Numbered from the stretch's first letter, positions 1-15,000 are shown. The stretch is 64,000 nt of DNA from Bryobacterales bacterium (GCA_022823865.1 JAJEHF010000112.1:1-64000); one strand, 5' to 3'. The notes: a model not told the origin generated them from the letters alone. Made by a program: numbers and translations.

Positions 1-1
1 G

Positions 2-3000
2 ACCCCCGGCACCAGCGGCAGCGAGCTGAGTTCGGGGGTGCTCACTTCGACAGCGGCAGAGCGGTTCTACGGGCTCTCGGGAGTCTTCACCGTTGGGGCG
101 GCGCCCGCGACGAAGCTGGCGCTGGCCTCGGCCACGGTGAACCACTCGGAGCTGGCGCTGGCCTACGGCGAGGATCTGGACCCGGACGAGGTTCCCTCGC
201 CGGGGGATTTCGCCGTCAGCGTGGACGGGGCCGCGGCGACCGTCTCGACGGTGGCGGTGAGCGGGAGGACGGTGACGCTGAGGCTGTCGAGCGCCGTGCC
301 CATCGGGGGGACGGTCACGGTGAGCTACACGGCGGGGACGACTCCTCTGCGGACGCTGCTCGGGAAGCTGGCGGCGGACTTCCGGGCCACTGCGGTGACA
401 AACGAGACGAAGCCGGTGCTGTCGGTGGGTGCTCCGAAGGTGATCGAAGGGGGTGCCGGAGCGAACCCAGTGCTGGCCTTCGAGGTCACGCTGGCGCCGG
501 CGAGCGCGCAGCAAGTGAGGGTGGATTACGCCGACTCCGCGGCGGGGACGGCGACGTCCGGGACCGACTACCAAGCGCTGACCGGCGGCACGCTGACGTT
601 CGCGCCGGCCGAGACGACCAAGACGGTCGGCGTCACGGTGATCGGGGACGTGCTGGAAGAGGGCAACGAGACCGTGGTGCTGGAGCTGAGCAACGCAGTT
701 AACGCCGGGCTGGAAGGGGGTGGCGAGACGTTGCAGGCGACAGGGACGATCATCGACGACGAGGCGCCGGTCGCCGGGGATGTGCCCGTGACCTGGGCAC
801 TTACACCGGCCAATCTTGCCCCGGGGGAGAAGTTCCGGCTGCTGTTCGTCACGTCCAGCAGGACCAATGGCAGACCGGGCCGGATCGCCACCTACGACGA
901 GTTCGTGCAGCAGGCAGCCGCAGACGGCTCCGTGGCGCTTCGACCCTTCAGCCAACACTTCCGCGTCGTTGCGAGTACGGAGACGGATCATGCCCGCGAT
1001 CACACTCTGACCCTCTTCAGCCCCTCGGATCGCGGCGTGCAGATCTACTGGTTGGGCGGGGCGAAGGTCGCGGATGATTATCGCGACTTCTACGATGGCA
1101 ACTGGTCCTCGCACGAGCCGCGCGATCCAGACGGCGAGCCGCTAGCTGCCGATATCGAGGTCTTCACCGGTTCCGAGAGCGACGGCACCAAAGCTGACGG
1201 CCTGCATCTGGGACAGAGGGACGGGGAGGTCCGGGGAGGCTCTCCTGGGAAGGCTGGCAGCGAGCTGAGCGACACAGGCCTCCTCTTGGACTCGGATTCA
1301 CCGAGCCGGCTGTACGCCATCTCGGCTATTTTCACGGTCGTGCCTGCCCCCGCCACGAAACTGGCGCTGTCCACGGCCGAGGCGAACGGGGCCGAGCTGA
1401 CGTTTTCATATGAGGCGGATCTGGATCCGACCTCTGTGCCAGGTCCGGCTGATTTCAGCGTGATGGTTGCCGGGAGCCCTGCATCCGTGGCGGAGGTCTC
1501 GATCAGCGGGCGGGCGGTGACGCTGACCCTGGCGAGTGCAGTGGGCATCGGGGATGTGGTGACGGCGAGCTACACCCCCGGGGCGAAGCCTGTTCGGACC
1601 GTGCTCGGACGACTGATCGCGGGATTCTCGGATTTCGCTGTCACCAACAACACGCAGCCAACCTTGTCGATCAACGCGCCTCGGACCGTCGAGCCCGACA
1701 CCGGAGAGATTGCTTTCCTAGATTTCGAGGTGGTGCTCAGTCCCGCAGCTGACGCCGCCGTCACTGTCGATTACGCGATCTCCGAAGCGGGGACGGCGAC
1801 TTCCGGAACCGACTACCAACCATTGACAGGGGGCACGTTGACTTTCGCGCCCGACGACACACGCCGGACCGTTCGCGTGACCGTAATCGGGGATGAGCGC
1901 GAGGAAGACGACGAAACTATCGTGCTGGAGCTGGCCAATGCTGTCAACGCCGCGCTGAGAGGGGGCGGAACAACACTGGCAGGCACGGGAACAATCATCG
2001 ACGACGAGGCACCCGCAGCCGGGGAGGTTCCCGTCACTTGGGGCCTGGCCCCTAGCGGCCTGATCCCCGGCGCCAAGTTCCGGCTTCTGCTCGTGACATC
2101 CACCGGTAGGAATGGTCGGCCAGCGGCGACCCTCCCATACGACAGGCATGTGCGCAGCGCGGCCTCGAGCGGCCGGGCGGCCTTGGAGCCCTTTGGCGCT
2201 GGCTTTCGTGCGCTTGTCAGCACGGAGACCGATGATGCCCGGGACCACACAGCGACGACCTTCTCGACGTCTGACCCGGGCGTGCCGATCTACTGGGTCG
2301 GCGGCGCGAGGGTCGCCGCAGACTACCGCGAACTCTACGGCGGCAGCTGGGACTCGAATGAGCCCCGGGACGAGAACGGGGACTTGGTTGCGGCTGATAT
2401 CAGAGTCTTTACCGGCTCCGAGAACGACGGTACGAAGGCGGCGGGCGGTCTCCATATCGGCCATCCCGATGCCGACGTGCGCTCAGGCTCTCCGGGGAAG
2501 AACGGAGCTGAAATGAGCGATGGACTTCTCAGCTCGAGGACGACGGCTCGCCTTTACGGGCTGTCTGCTGTCTTTACGTTGGTGCAGGCTCCTTCAACGA
2601 TGTTGGAACGCGTCTCGGCAGTCGTGAATTGGTCGGAGCTAACCCTCACGTACGCCTCCGACCTAGATTCGGACTACACTCCGCCACCGGCAGAGTTCAA
2701 CGTGGTGGTCGACGGCGTTGCGGCGACAGTCGTTGATGTGTCGGTTAGCGGATCGCGTTTGACATTGGTCCTCGCAGAACCGGTGCCGATCGGCGGAACT
2801 GTGACCGCGGGGTACACGGCCGGTGCCCGTCGCCTTCGTTCCGTGCTCGGGGTGTTGGTGCCGGATTTTCCACTCTCTGCCGTTCAGAACGACACGCAGG
2901 CACAGCTCTCAGTCTCAGCGCCGCGCGTGGCTGAAGGGGATGCAGGAGAGGAGCGATCCTTGGATTTCGAGGTGTCGCTGCGGCCTGCGGTCGCGTATGA

Positions 3001-6000
3001 GGTGACCGTCGACTACTCCGATGTCAGCGCGGACGAAGGCACTGCGACTTCTGGTAGCGACTACCGCGCACTGAATTCCGGAACGCTGACGTTCGCGCCC
3101 TACGATACGTCCCAAACGGTTCGCGTGACAGTGCTCGGCGACGCCGTTCCGGAACCGGACGAGACTGTCGTTCTGCGCCTGAGCGCCCCCACGAACGCCG
3201 CATTCCAATCGGGCGGCCCCACACTTGACGCGGCAGGCAAGATCGGCAACGACGATGTCCCGGTCCGAGAGGTCCTCTCCACGTGGGGCTTGGTTCCAAG
3301 CGACGTTGCCATCGGGGGCTCGTTTCGGTTGCTCTTCGTCACATCCTCCTCGACACGAGGCGTCTTCTCGCGAATCGATCGATACGACGGTCACGTGAGA
3401 GATTCGGCGTCGACCGGGAGGGCAGCAATCAGACCGTTCAGCCAACACCTTTGGGCGCTCATTAGCACGGCGGAGGTCGAGGCTCGCGAACATACAGTGA
3501 CTGGTTTCACGACAACCAGCCAGGGTGTCCCGATCTACTGGCTGAACGGGGGCAGGGTCGCGAACGACTACCGGGACTTCTATGACGGCAACTGGGCCTC
3601 GAACTCACCCGTTGACGAGCTCGGCGACGACGCTAAGACAGATTTAGGAGTCTTTACTGGGTCGGCTAGCGACGGAACTAGGGACCCAAGCGGCTTCTAT
3701 CCCGGTAGCCTACTGGCCGAAGACGTTCGCCTCGGGAAGCCACATGTTCCCGGAAGCGAGATTGCCAGCCAAGACGTCATTGAGGCAACGGGATCCGAGC
3801 CAGTATACGGCCTTTCCGGGGTATTCACCGTCGTCGCACCGACCGGGGCCGTCATTCCGCTGGTCTCAGCGACGGCGGAGGATGAGAACTTGACACTGAC
3901 CTATGGAGAGGAGCTGGATTTTGACTCGCTGCCGGCTCCCGCGGACTTCACCGTCACGGTGAGTGGTGTGCCGCGTCCTGTCACTCAAGTCACCATCACT
4001 GGTTCGAGCGTCAACCTGAAGCTTGCAAGCGAACTTGTGCTCGGAGAAGCCGTCGCAGTCAGCTATACGGCAGGGACGAATCCGCTGCGAAGTCAAACCG
4101 GAGTCCAAGCGGCCGCGCTCTCGGGATTCGTCGTGCAGAACTTGACTAAGCGGAAGCTGCTGATCGGGGCGACGGCCGCGTTCGAGGGCGAGCCCCTAGT
4201 GTTCAGCGCCACCTTGTCTCCGGCGAGCGACCAGACTGTAACGGTCCAGTACCGGACCGAGAGCGGGACCGCGACACTGGGATTGGACTTCGTTGAGACC
4301 ACGGGCACGCTGACGTTCGTGCCGGGTGAGACATCCCAGGCCTTCACGGTCACCACGATCCAAGATGACCTAGACGAGCCGAACGAGACTGTCGCCGTGG
4401 TCCTCAGCAATGCCACGAATCTCGTCTTCGCCGACGATCAGACGGAGGTCACTTTGGTCGCCACGATTCTGGATGACGACGAGACCGTACCCCTCCGTGT
4501 CCCCCCGACCTGGGAGCTAGTCCCCAGCGGATTGGCTGACGGTGATGCGTTCCGCCTGCTGTTCGTCTCAAGCGAGGCCGCGGAAGCCGTCACCGAGAGT
4601 ATCGCCCTCTACGACCGCCACGTTATCGAAGCCGCAGCCGCTGGTGACGGCGCGATTCGAGCATTCAGCCAGTTCTTCTGGGTGCTTGCTAGCGTCGCGG
4701 GCATCGACGCCCGCGACTACACGACCACGACATATACCAACGTTGATCTGGGTGTCCCGATCTACTGGCTCGGCGGGGCCAGGGTGGCAGACAACTACGA
4801 GGACTTTTACGACGGGGAGTGGGCCTCGAATTCACCCACCGACGAGTTCGGAGAGTCGGTGCCCGCCGGAGTGGAGGTATTCACCGGGTCGAACACTGAC
4901 GGCACTAAGGATTCCAGTGGCAGGTATCTCGGCACCTTGGTTCAAGGTGCGGTGACCTTGGGCAAGCCGGGCACGAAAGGACTGGAACTGAACGCAAACG
5001 AGCGGAAGCTCAAGACGTCCCAGCGACCACTATACGGGCTTTCCGGCGTGTTCATCGTCGACAAGGATGCCAGGGTGCCAGAATCCGCCACCGAAGCGAC
5101 TCTCGAGATCACACCCGCCGCCGTCGTGGAAGGCTCGGATGCCGTCTCGGTGAGCTTCACTCTGAACTTGGCTAGGCCCGCTCGGACGGACCAAGAATGG
5201 GAGATTCAGATACGAGACGAAACCGCATTCTCTCCGAATGACTTCGCAGCTACGCCGCGCCTTCAGACGGTCTCGATGGCATCCGGCGAGACCAGCGCGC
5301 ACGGTAGTTTCGAGATCTCGACGACGCGGGAACTGGACGGCATTCCGGAATGCCCGGAGTCGGTCTTGGTGCGAGCCGTGGGGACCACGGATTCCGGCCT
5401 GCGCGTTACATCGGCCTCGACCAGGCTGAGTGTCATCGACTCGGAGGCTACCGACGCTCTCTGCGGGCCGCCCGCTGACGGTGCGACCATCGTGCTCGCA
5501 CCGACCGGAGCTCGGAACCCTGAGGATTCAACGCTTGGTCCGCCAACGGAAATGCCCGACACGGGGCCGCCTGAGAGGCTGGGGACGTCTGCGGAGTTCG
5601 CCGTCTGGACCGACCGCGCCGGATACGAGCCGGGCCAGCAGATGCGGCTCTTCCGGTCCGTGGCCCCTCAGTCTGACGGCGACAGCTACACGTTCTTCTA
5701 CTACCTAGAGAATACGCGCACTGGTGCTCGGCGCTATTTCGCTCCAGGAATCCGCTCGACCGGCTTAGAGCCAACGGTTGTGGATCAGTACGGGATGGGC
5801 GAGGGCTCGTTCCGGCCCGCAGGATTCGAGCCGGCCATCAGGGATTTGATCTGGTCCGGCGTGGCACCAGGAATTGGCGCATGGCGGTTCGTGGCCGAAG
5901 TTCGCAGCGCAGACGCAACGCAGGTTGTGAAGGTCTCCCATGCCAGATTCGTTGTGTCGGCAGGGGAGCCACGGCAAATCGGCGATCCCGATGAGCCCCT

Positions 6001-9000
6001 CGTGCTCACGGCTGACCGGACATTGTACAGCGCCATCGTTTACAAGCTGCGAGGCACCGTGCGCGTCGGCCCCGGCGTGACGCTGACAGTGGAAGCGGGA
6101 ACCTTGGTCAAGGCTCTGGGGCCGGATGCCATGGTGATCGTGGAGCGGGGCGGCAGGATCGAAGTCCAAGGGACCCGTCGTGATCCCGTTGTGATGACAT
6201 GCGACGCTCCGGTCGGCCGCCGCGAGCCCGGCTGCTGGGGCGGGCTGGCAGTCTTGGGTCGTGCCCCGGTGGACCCCGGCGATGTAGTCCCCGGACAGTC
6301 GCCGACCGACGCGGGGATGCAGTACGGAGGCGACGCTCCGCATGATTCCAGCGGATCGCTGCGGTTCCTGCGCGTCGAATTTGCCGGTGGAGGCACGGAA
6401 GGCGGTTCGCCCAATCCGGCGCTCGGCTTTTATGGCGTCGGCTCTGGCACTAGGGTCGAATTCGTGCAGGCCCATGCGGGACGGGGCGACGGAATAGCGT
6501 TTCGCGGCGGGACGGCTAACTGTTTTTGGTGTGTGTCGAGCGGCTCGCTTGGGGATCTGCTGGACTGGTCGGAAGGATGGCACGGGAGTGCCCAGCACCT
6601 GTTCCTGCGCCAGGGGGACGGGGCGGGGCACGGGATCCACGGACACGGGAATGGAGGCAACGCGGAACAAGCCGGCTTGCCTGCCGTGTTTAATGCCACC
6701 CTCGTCGGGGGGGCGGATGTTCGACCGTCGGGAGCAGTCGGAGACGGGATTCGGCTCAGCGGAGGCGCTGCGCTGACGGGGGGGAACTGGGTGGTGGTCA
6801 ACTTCCGCGGTCTGGCGGTTCAGGCGGGGGAAGTGGAGGCTCAGAGGCTCGGCAACGGCGGCGAGGGTTTGGGCAACCTGATCCTGCACGGAAACGGAGG
6901 CGGCCGCTGGTTCGACCAGGTCGCGGACAGCATCCGCCCGCTCGTCGACTTCACCCCCCGGAGCCCCGAACTGATCAACGTGCGCAATGAGCCGAGTCCG
7001 GACCCTAGGCCCGCGAGGGATTCTAGGGCGCTTGACGGATTGGCTGCAGTCACGCCTCCCGCAACAGGTGGCCCTTGGGATCGCGCCCCTTACGCCGGTG
7101 CGTTCGGGTCGTGGCTCTGGACCGAGGAGTGGACATTCTTCGGACGCGAGGCCGACCTTCGATTCGTCCGGCTGCCGGTGCTCTCGGTCGAGGCCGCCTC
7201 GGCTAGAGAAGGCGATGTGATCGAGTTCGTGGTACAGATGCAACCGCAGAGCCAAGACACGGTCACCGTCCGGTACCAAACGGCGAGCGGAACAGCGACC
7301 GAAGGTGCCGATTTCCCCCATTCCTCCGGGACCCTGACCTTTCTTCCGGGCGAGACCGTCCAGACGATATCCGTCCCGATAAGCGACGATGAATTTCCCG
7401 AAGAGGTAGAGCACTTCCTGATCCGGTTCACCGAGCCAACCAACGCGGAATTGGCGGGCCGCGCTAGGGCCCTGGAGCGCCTCGGCACCATCTACGGCAA
7501 TGACATGCAGCCGCTCGAGGTGCCTCCGACATGGAGACTTGTCCCGACCGGTATCGCTGCGGGTGATTCGTTCCGCTTGCTGTTCGTCTCGTCCACCGCA
7601 AGGGACGCCTCGGCCTATGGAATCACTGCGTACGACGACCACGTGCGGACGGCCGCCGCGGCTGGCCATACCTCGATTCGGCCCTACAGCGGCCACTTTC
7701 GGGTGCTCGCAAGCACGCGGGACGTCGAGGCGCGGGTACACACCCTTTCCACGTACGATTCCGATGCAGGCCAGACCGGCGTGCCGATCTACTGGGTGGG
7801 TGGGGGCCTGGTTGCCGATGACTACCGCGACTTCTATGGCGGGAACTGGTCTTCCAATATCCCCACGGATGAGTTCGGAAGCGTGGTCGATCCCGGGATC
7901 GAGGTCTTCACTGGCTCCGCCAGCGACGGCACCCGCGATCCTGGTAGCCGGTGGCTTGGAACGCAAAGCCTTCCTGCTGTTCGGATCGGCAAGCCGGGGG
8001 AATCGGGCGACGAACTGGACGCCGGCCAAGAAAGGCTCCAAGGCTCAGAACTCCGCTTCTACGGCCTCTCAGATGTGTTCGCGGTGACGCAGGCTAGTCC
8101 GGCCCACCTGCATCCTCTTTCCGCTACCGTGGACGGCCAGCGCTTGGAACTCACCTACGAAGAATCGTTGGACACGTCGAGGCCACCGTCCACAGATCAC
8201 TTCACGGTCAAGGTCGGCGGTGTTGTGCGAACCGTCTCGGAGGTGGTCGTCGAAGGGCCAACGGTGGTTCTTCGGCTGGAGCGTCCCGTGCACGAGGACG
8301 AGTCCGTGACAGTCAGCTACCACACCCTGAGCCACCGGCCAACGCGTCTGCGGGGCGGTTCCGGGAGGCTTGTGGCGGTATTCGGGGACAGGCCGGTCTC
8401 GAACGAGACGACGCTGGTCCTGTCTGTTGCTCCGGCAGGTATCGAGGAGGGGGCTCAAGGGGAGGCGCCCACTCTCGACTTCGAGTTCTCGCTCAACGTA
8501 CCCAGCAGTTCCGTGGTCAGCGTCGATTACGTGGACACAGGCACGGGCACGGCGACGCCGAACGTAGACTACGAAGCTCGGGCCGAAGGGACTGTAATCT
8601 TCGCACCCGGCCAGGTGTCCCGGATCGTAAGCGTCAGGGTCTTGGGGGACGACATCCCCGAGCCTTCTGAGACCGTTGTGCTGCGGATAAGCGGAGTGGA
8701 GAACGCAATACTGGCAGGGGCAGTCCGAACCTTGGACATCAAGGGGACGATCCTGAATGACGATTCTCCCCGGATCCGAGTCCCTCGCACGTGGAGACTG
8801 ACTCCCCCGGGGCTAGCTGTCGGGGACTCGTTCCGACTGCTCTTCGTCTCTTCCGTCGGACGCGATGGCAGGGCCTCGGAATTCGCCGAGTACGACGGCC
8901 ATGTGAGAGCGGCAGCCGCGGGTGGTCACGGCGCCCTTCGGCCTTTCAGCGACAACTTCCAAGTCCTTGCCAGTTTCGATGGCTTGGACGCTCGCGACCA

Positions 9001-12000
9001 CACCGTGACGCGGTACAACGAGCGCGACTTGGGTCTCCCGATCTACTGGCTGGGGGGAGACAAGGTCGCGGACGATTACCGGGACTTCTATGACGGGGAT
9101 TGGGATTCGAACGACCCGAGGAATGAGTTTGGCGGTGAGGTGGGTTCGGGAGTCGAGGTCTTTACCGGGACGGCCAGCAACGGAACCGGGCATGCCGAGG
9201 GCCGCGTCCTTGGCTCTGAGGAGTTCTCCGGTGTCCTGCTCGGGCACCCAGGCCAAAGCGGTAACGAGCTGGACTCCGGCAGCATCAGGCGTGAGGGACT
9301 GGAACTGGGCCTGTACGGCCTCTCCGGGGTCTTTGTGATCGTACCACCCAGCGGACGAGTGGCGTCGCTGCGTAGTGCAACAGTGAACGGTGACGAGTTG
9401 AAGCTGGCGTATGCGGAGGCCTTGGACTCCGATGGAGTACCCGCTGCGTCGGACTTCGACGTGACAGTAGGAGGCGTGGACAGAAGCGTACTGAACGTTG
9501 CCGTTGAGGGAGACAGTGTGACGTTGCATCTGGCCGAGAGGGTGGTGATCGGCGAATCTGTCTCCGTGACATACACCCAAGGGCCGCAGCCCCTCTTCAC
9601 GGCAGTGGGCGCGGCCACGGAGCCGTTCTCGGGCCACCCAGTCACGAACGAAACGCCGTTCGAGTTGGCGGTCGGTGCTGGCGGCGTGCTCGAGGGCGGT
9701 AGGGGATCGACACGGATCCTCGTGTTTGAGGTTACGCTTCCGGTACCCGCGGACCGAGTTGTTACGGTCGACTACGCAGATTCGGAGGGGGGCACGGCGA
9801 CTTCGGGGAGCGACTACGTGCCGCCGGCGGAAGGGACGTTGGTCTTCGAGCCTGGGGAAGTTCTCAAGACGGTAGCAGTGACCGTTACTGGTGACGACTT
9901 GGAGGAGGTCTCGGAAACAGTGATCTTGCGTCTGAGCGCTGCGACGAACGTGGCCCTCCCGGGAGGCCGCGAGACCTTGGACGCCGAAGGAACGATCTTC
10001 AATGATGACGCGCAGAAGCGGGAGGTGCCAGCCAACTGGAGGCTGATTCCCGAAGGACGCTCTGTCGGCGACTCGTTTCGCCTGCTGTTCGTCTCATCGC
10101 TCAAGCGCGACAGTAGACCTCTGGGACTCGCCGAGTACGACGGCCATGTCAGGGCGGCCGCCGCTGCTGGCCATGGGGCCGTACGGCCCTTCAGCGATCA
10201 CTTCCGAGTCTTGGCGAGCTCTGACGGCGTGGACGCTCGCGACCACACCGTGACGTTGTACGACGAGATGGATTCCGGTGCCCCAATCTACTGGCTGGGC
10301 GGGGACAGGGTCGCGGATGACTACCGGGACTTCTACGACGGCAGCTGGGATTCTAACGAGCCGAAAGACGAATTCGGGGACAAGGTGGGTTCCGGAGTCG
10401 AGGTGTTCACCGGAACGGCTAGTGATGGAACTGGGCATGCCGAGGGCCGCGTCGTCGGCTCGCCGGAGTTCGCGGGTGTTCTGCTCGGGCAACCGGGCAG
10501 GAAAGGGATGGAACTGGACTCCGGTAGCATCAAGCGCGAGGGACTCGAGCTGAGCCTGTACGGGCTTTCCGGGGTCTTCGTGATAGTACCGCCTAGTGGG
10601 CATGCTGCAACGCTGAGTGCCGCGACAGTCACCAGCGACGAGTTGACGCTGGCGTACGGGGAGGCCTTGGACTCCGATGCAGTGCCCGACGCGGCGGACT
10701 TTGAAGTAACCGTGGGGGGAGTGGCTCGGAGCGTACTGGACGTGGCCGTTGCGGGGTCCAGCGTGACCTTACGGCTGGCGGAGAGGGTGGCCATCAACGA
10801 AACCGTGTCCGTGACATACATCCCGGGATTGCATCCCCTCCGCACGGCGTTGGGCACACCTGCCGACTCGTTCTCGGGCCGTCCGGTCGTAAACGAAACG
10901 CCGGTGGAATTGTTGGTCGGCTCTGGCAGCGTGTTGGAAGGCGGTAGCGGCTCGAAACGGATCTTAGCGTTCGAGATTACCCTAGCGGCACCGACCGATC
11001 AGGTCGTGTCAGTGGGGTATCGCGATTCGCAGGAGGGCACGGCGGTTGCTGGCAGCGACTACGTGCCGCTTGGGGAAGGGACGATTGTCTTCGAACCCGG
11101 AGAAGTCTCCAGAACGGTGACCGTGACAGTCCTCGGTGACGATCTGGAGGAAATCTCGGAAACAGTGATCCTACGATTTAGCGGTGCGACGAACGCGAAG
11201 TTGGCCGGCGGGGCTGAGGCCTTGGACGCCGTGGGAACGATCTTCAATGATGACGCGCGAAGGCTGAGCGTTCCCGCCAACTGGGGACTGATTCCCGAAG
11301 GACTCGGAGTCGGAGATTCGTTCCGGCTACTGTTCGTCTCCTCCACCAAGCACGATGCTAGGGCCCTGGAACTTGCCGCCTATGACAGCTATGTGAGAGC
11401 GGCTGCCGCAGGAGGCCACGAGGACGTCCAATCGCTCAACGATCACTTTCGGATCCTCGCGAGTTCCCACAGCATCGACGCTCGGGACCACATCGTGATG
11501 TTGTACGACGAGCTTGATTCCGGCCTCCCGATCTACTGGCTGGGCGGCGACAAGGTGGCGGACGACTACCGGGACTTCTACGACGGGAATTGGGATTCGA
11601 ATGATCCGACCAACGAATCCGGTGGGCGAGTGGGCCGCCGAATTGAAGTGTTCACCGGAACCGCCAGCGACGGAACCAAGCACGCCGACGGCCGTTTCTT
11701 TGGCTCGCTGGAGTTCGGCCAGGTTTCGGTTGGGCGTCCCGGCGAGAACGGCAAGGAGCTGGACTCCGGCACCAGCCGGAGGCGTGGGCTCGAGTTGAGC
11801 CTGTACGGCATTTCCGGAGTCTTCCAAATCGTTCCCATGGGCGAATCGAGGTTGGCACTCAGTTCAGCCGCCGTAGACGGGGCACGCCTGAAACTGACCT
11901 ATTTGGAGGCCTTGGATCCGGAGTATCAACCCGATCCAAGGGATTTCACGGTCATCGCAGCCGGCAGCCCCATAGCGATCTCGAAGGTGGAGGCCGGAGC

Positions 12001-15000
12001 GGCTGGAGCCATGCTGACACTCGCCAGCGAAGTTGCCGTCGGTGCCACGGTGACTGTCGGTTATGCCCCTGGGCAGGTCCCGATGCGGAGCCTGGCCGGG
12101 ATTCAAGCCTCCTCCCTAGCGGACGTGCTCGTGGAGAACCTTACGCGGTCACAGTTGTCAATCGGGGAGGCGGTAGCACGAGAAGGCGAGCCACTGGAGT
12201 TCTCCGTCAGGCTGTCCCGGGCCAGCCCCGAGCGAGTCACGGTTCGCTACGGGGCTCGAAGCGGAACGGCGACGGAAACCGCTGATTATGTCGCTGTGTT
12301 GGGGCTGCTCAGCTTCTTTCCTGGAGAGACCGCCAAGACCCTCTTGATCACGACCTTGCACGACGATCAAAGCGAAGCTGTCGAGTCGGTATCGATGGTC
12401 CTGAGCGATCCGACAAACGCTTGGTTTGTCGACGGGCAGACCGAAGCTGTGGGAATCGGTCGGATCCTTGACGCCGATACAGTCGCTCCTGTGCCGGTCC
12501 CGCCTACCTGGGACGCCGTTCCCGATGGCGTGAGCGACGGCGGTTCCTTCCGTCTATTGTTCGTCACGTCCCAGACCGTGGATGCCTCGTCAGACGATAT
12601 CGCACGGTATGACAGGCACGTGATGGAGTCTGCCTCTTCGAGCGAATCTAGGATCGCGCCGTTTGCAACCTATGTCCGGGCACTCGCCAGCACACCCGGG
12701 GTGGATGCCCGCGACCATACAGCAACGCTCGCAACGGAAGCCGATCAAGATGTCTCTGTCCATTGGCTGGGTGGCGAGAGAGTCGCGGACCACTACGGCG
12801 ACCTGTATGACGGCAACTGGGATTCGAACAAGCCAACGGACGAGTCCGGGAATCCAGTCAGTGGAGACGCTAGGGTCTTCACGGGATCGACCCGCAGCGG
12901 AACGAAGGATTCTTCCGGTGCTCACCTCGGATCCCAGCAGGCCTTTGGGATTCTTGTAGGCAGGCCTGCGGAGTCTGGGCGCGAGCTCGACTCCGGGGAG
13001 GCGAGCCAGCCTCTGCCGGGCTTGCCTCTGTACGGGCTGACAGGAGTGTTCCGGGTAGATGCACGAGCCAGCCTGCCAGCCACGGCGGCTGGTGTGCGCC
13101 TTGCCCTAGCACCGTCGCGCGTCTCCAAGGGAACTGCATCGATAGAGGTCGAGGCAACGGTGACTCTCGCCGGGCCGGCGGCCGAGGAGACCGAGTGGGC
13201 ACTGCGTGTGCGAGGGGCGCCGTCTGTCATTGCCAGCGATGTCTCTGCAACGCCCTCGGTCTTGAACGTGACCGTCCCGGCCGGGCGAACCACGGGCAAG
13301 GGTACTTTCACGCTCTCATTGGCTCGCTTAACAGAGACTGTGACGCAATGCCACGAGACCCTCATCGTCGAGGCTGTTCCGAAGCGTCGGCCACAGTTCG
13401 CCGCAGCCACCCCGACGGCAGCTCTCCACCTAGCCGACTTGGTTGCCGAAAGCGCGACTTGCGCAGGACTTGCCGGCATCACGTCGGGCAAGGCCGTGTA
13501 TGGGACCGATTCCGACGGCTGGCGCACCCGGGCTGCAGCGAAGCCACGACCCTCGTACCCCGGGCCACCGGGAACTTCTGCTCGGCTCGACCTCTCGACG
13601 GACCTGACCGCTTACGCGCACGGGCAGCCTCTTCGGGTGCTGCGAGCACTCGGTCCGGAGGGCGATGACCGTTCGTACACATTCTTCTATTACTTGGAGG
13701 AGATTCGTACAGGCCGACGGTATTACTTTTCCCCGGAGACCGGATCTAATGCGCTCTCGGAACGCGTCGTCGATGCGTTCGGAATGGAGGACGGGGCGTT
13801 CGCGGCCAAGCGCATTCCGATCATCGAGAGGGAGTTGGCGTGGGAGGGAACAGTTCCCGAGGCTGGTTCTTGGCAGTTCGTCGCGGAAGTGCGCAGTGCC
13901 GATGCGGCACGGGTCGTCAAAACGGCACATGCAAAGTTCCTGGTTTCAGCACGGCAGCCGGTGCACGTTAGTGAGCAAGATCGACCCGCCGACATTGTTG
14001 CCGATCGCGTCTGGACGAGTGAGACGGTCCACAAGCTCCTGGGACCGGTGCGGGTGCGGGCAGGGGCAACGCTGGTCATCGAGGCTGGCACCTTGGTCCA
14101 GGCTCTAGGGTCCGAGGCTAGGATAGTCGTTGAGCCGGGCGGCAGGATCGAAGTACGCGGTACTCGCTCCGAACCCGTTGTGATGACATGTGACGCGCCT
14201 GTCGGTTCGCGTGCGGCGGGCTGCTGGGGTGGTCTGACTGTGATGGGCCGAGCGCTGGAAAGGCGCAGAGTGGGTGGCGAAGCTCGATTCGAGGCCGCCG
14301 TTCAGAGGGAACTTGGCGGCGACGTTATCGGGGACTCGAGCGGTACTCTGCGCTACTTGCGGGTCGAGTTCGCAGGTGGAGGCTCCCCGCCGAGCCCGGC
14401 GATTTTTTTGCACGGGGTCGGGCAAGGGACAACGATCGAGTTCGTTCAATCTCACGAGAGCTTGGGGAGCGGAATCGAGTTGCGGGGCGGAGATGTCCGC
14501 ATCGACTACTGCGTCTCGAGCGGAGCGCGCGGAAACTCCTTCGCGTGGTCGGAGGGATGGCGCGGAGCGGTGGGGCACCTGTTCGTTCGGCAGGGGCCAC
14601 AAGGAGGACACGGCATCTCCGCCGTCGGTAGCGGTGGAGATACGGTTGCGGCAGGCTGGCCGGTCATCCAGGGCGCGACATTGGTGGGCGGCGGACCACG
14701 CGAATTCTCGGGTGTGGCCAGCGACGGCATACGGCTGCGAAAAGGAGCTCGGCTCAAGGCGGAGAGCCTGATTGTGACCGGCTTCGCGGGTAGCGCGATC
14801 AGCGCTGGCGGCGCTGAGGGAGGCGAGTTTTTGGCCGGGCGCAGCGGCGTTAGGAACGCGATCATTCACAGCAACGGCGGGCTCTACGGAGTGGCCCAGG
14901 TCGCGGCGAGCGTGGCTCCGTACGTTGACTTCTTGGACATGGACCCAAGACTGCGTAACGTCCGCTACGAGCGGAACCCTGACCCTCGGCCACGGATTGA

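Noticed and set aside
5765-8041. 758-aa minus-strand ORF
   Set aside because: Antisense to a strongly supported repeat/beta-helix coding region; composition typical of a high-GC shadow ORF.
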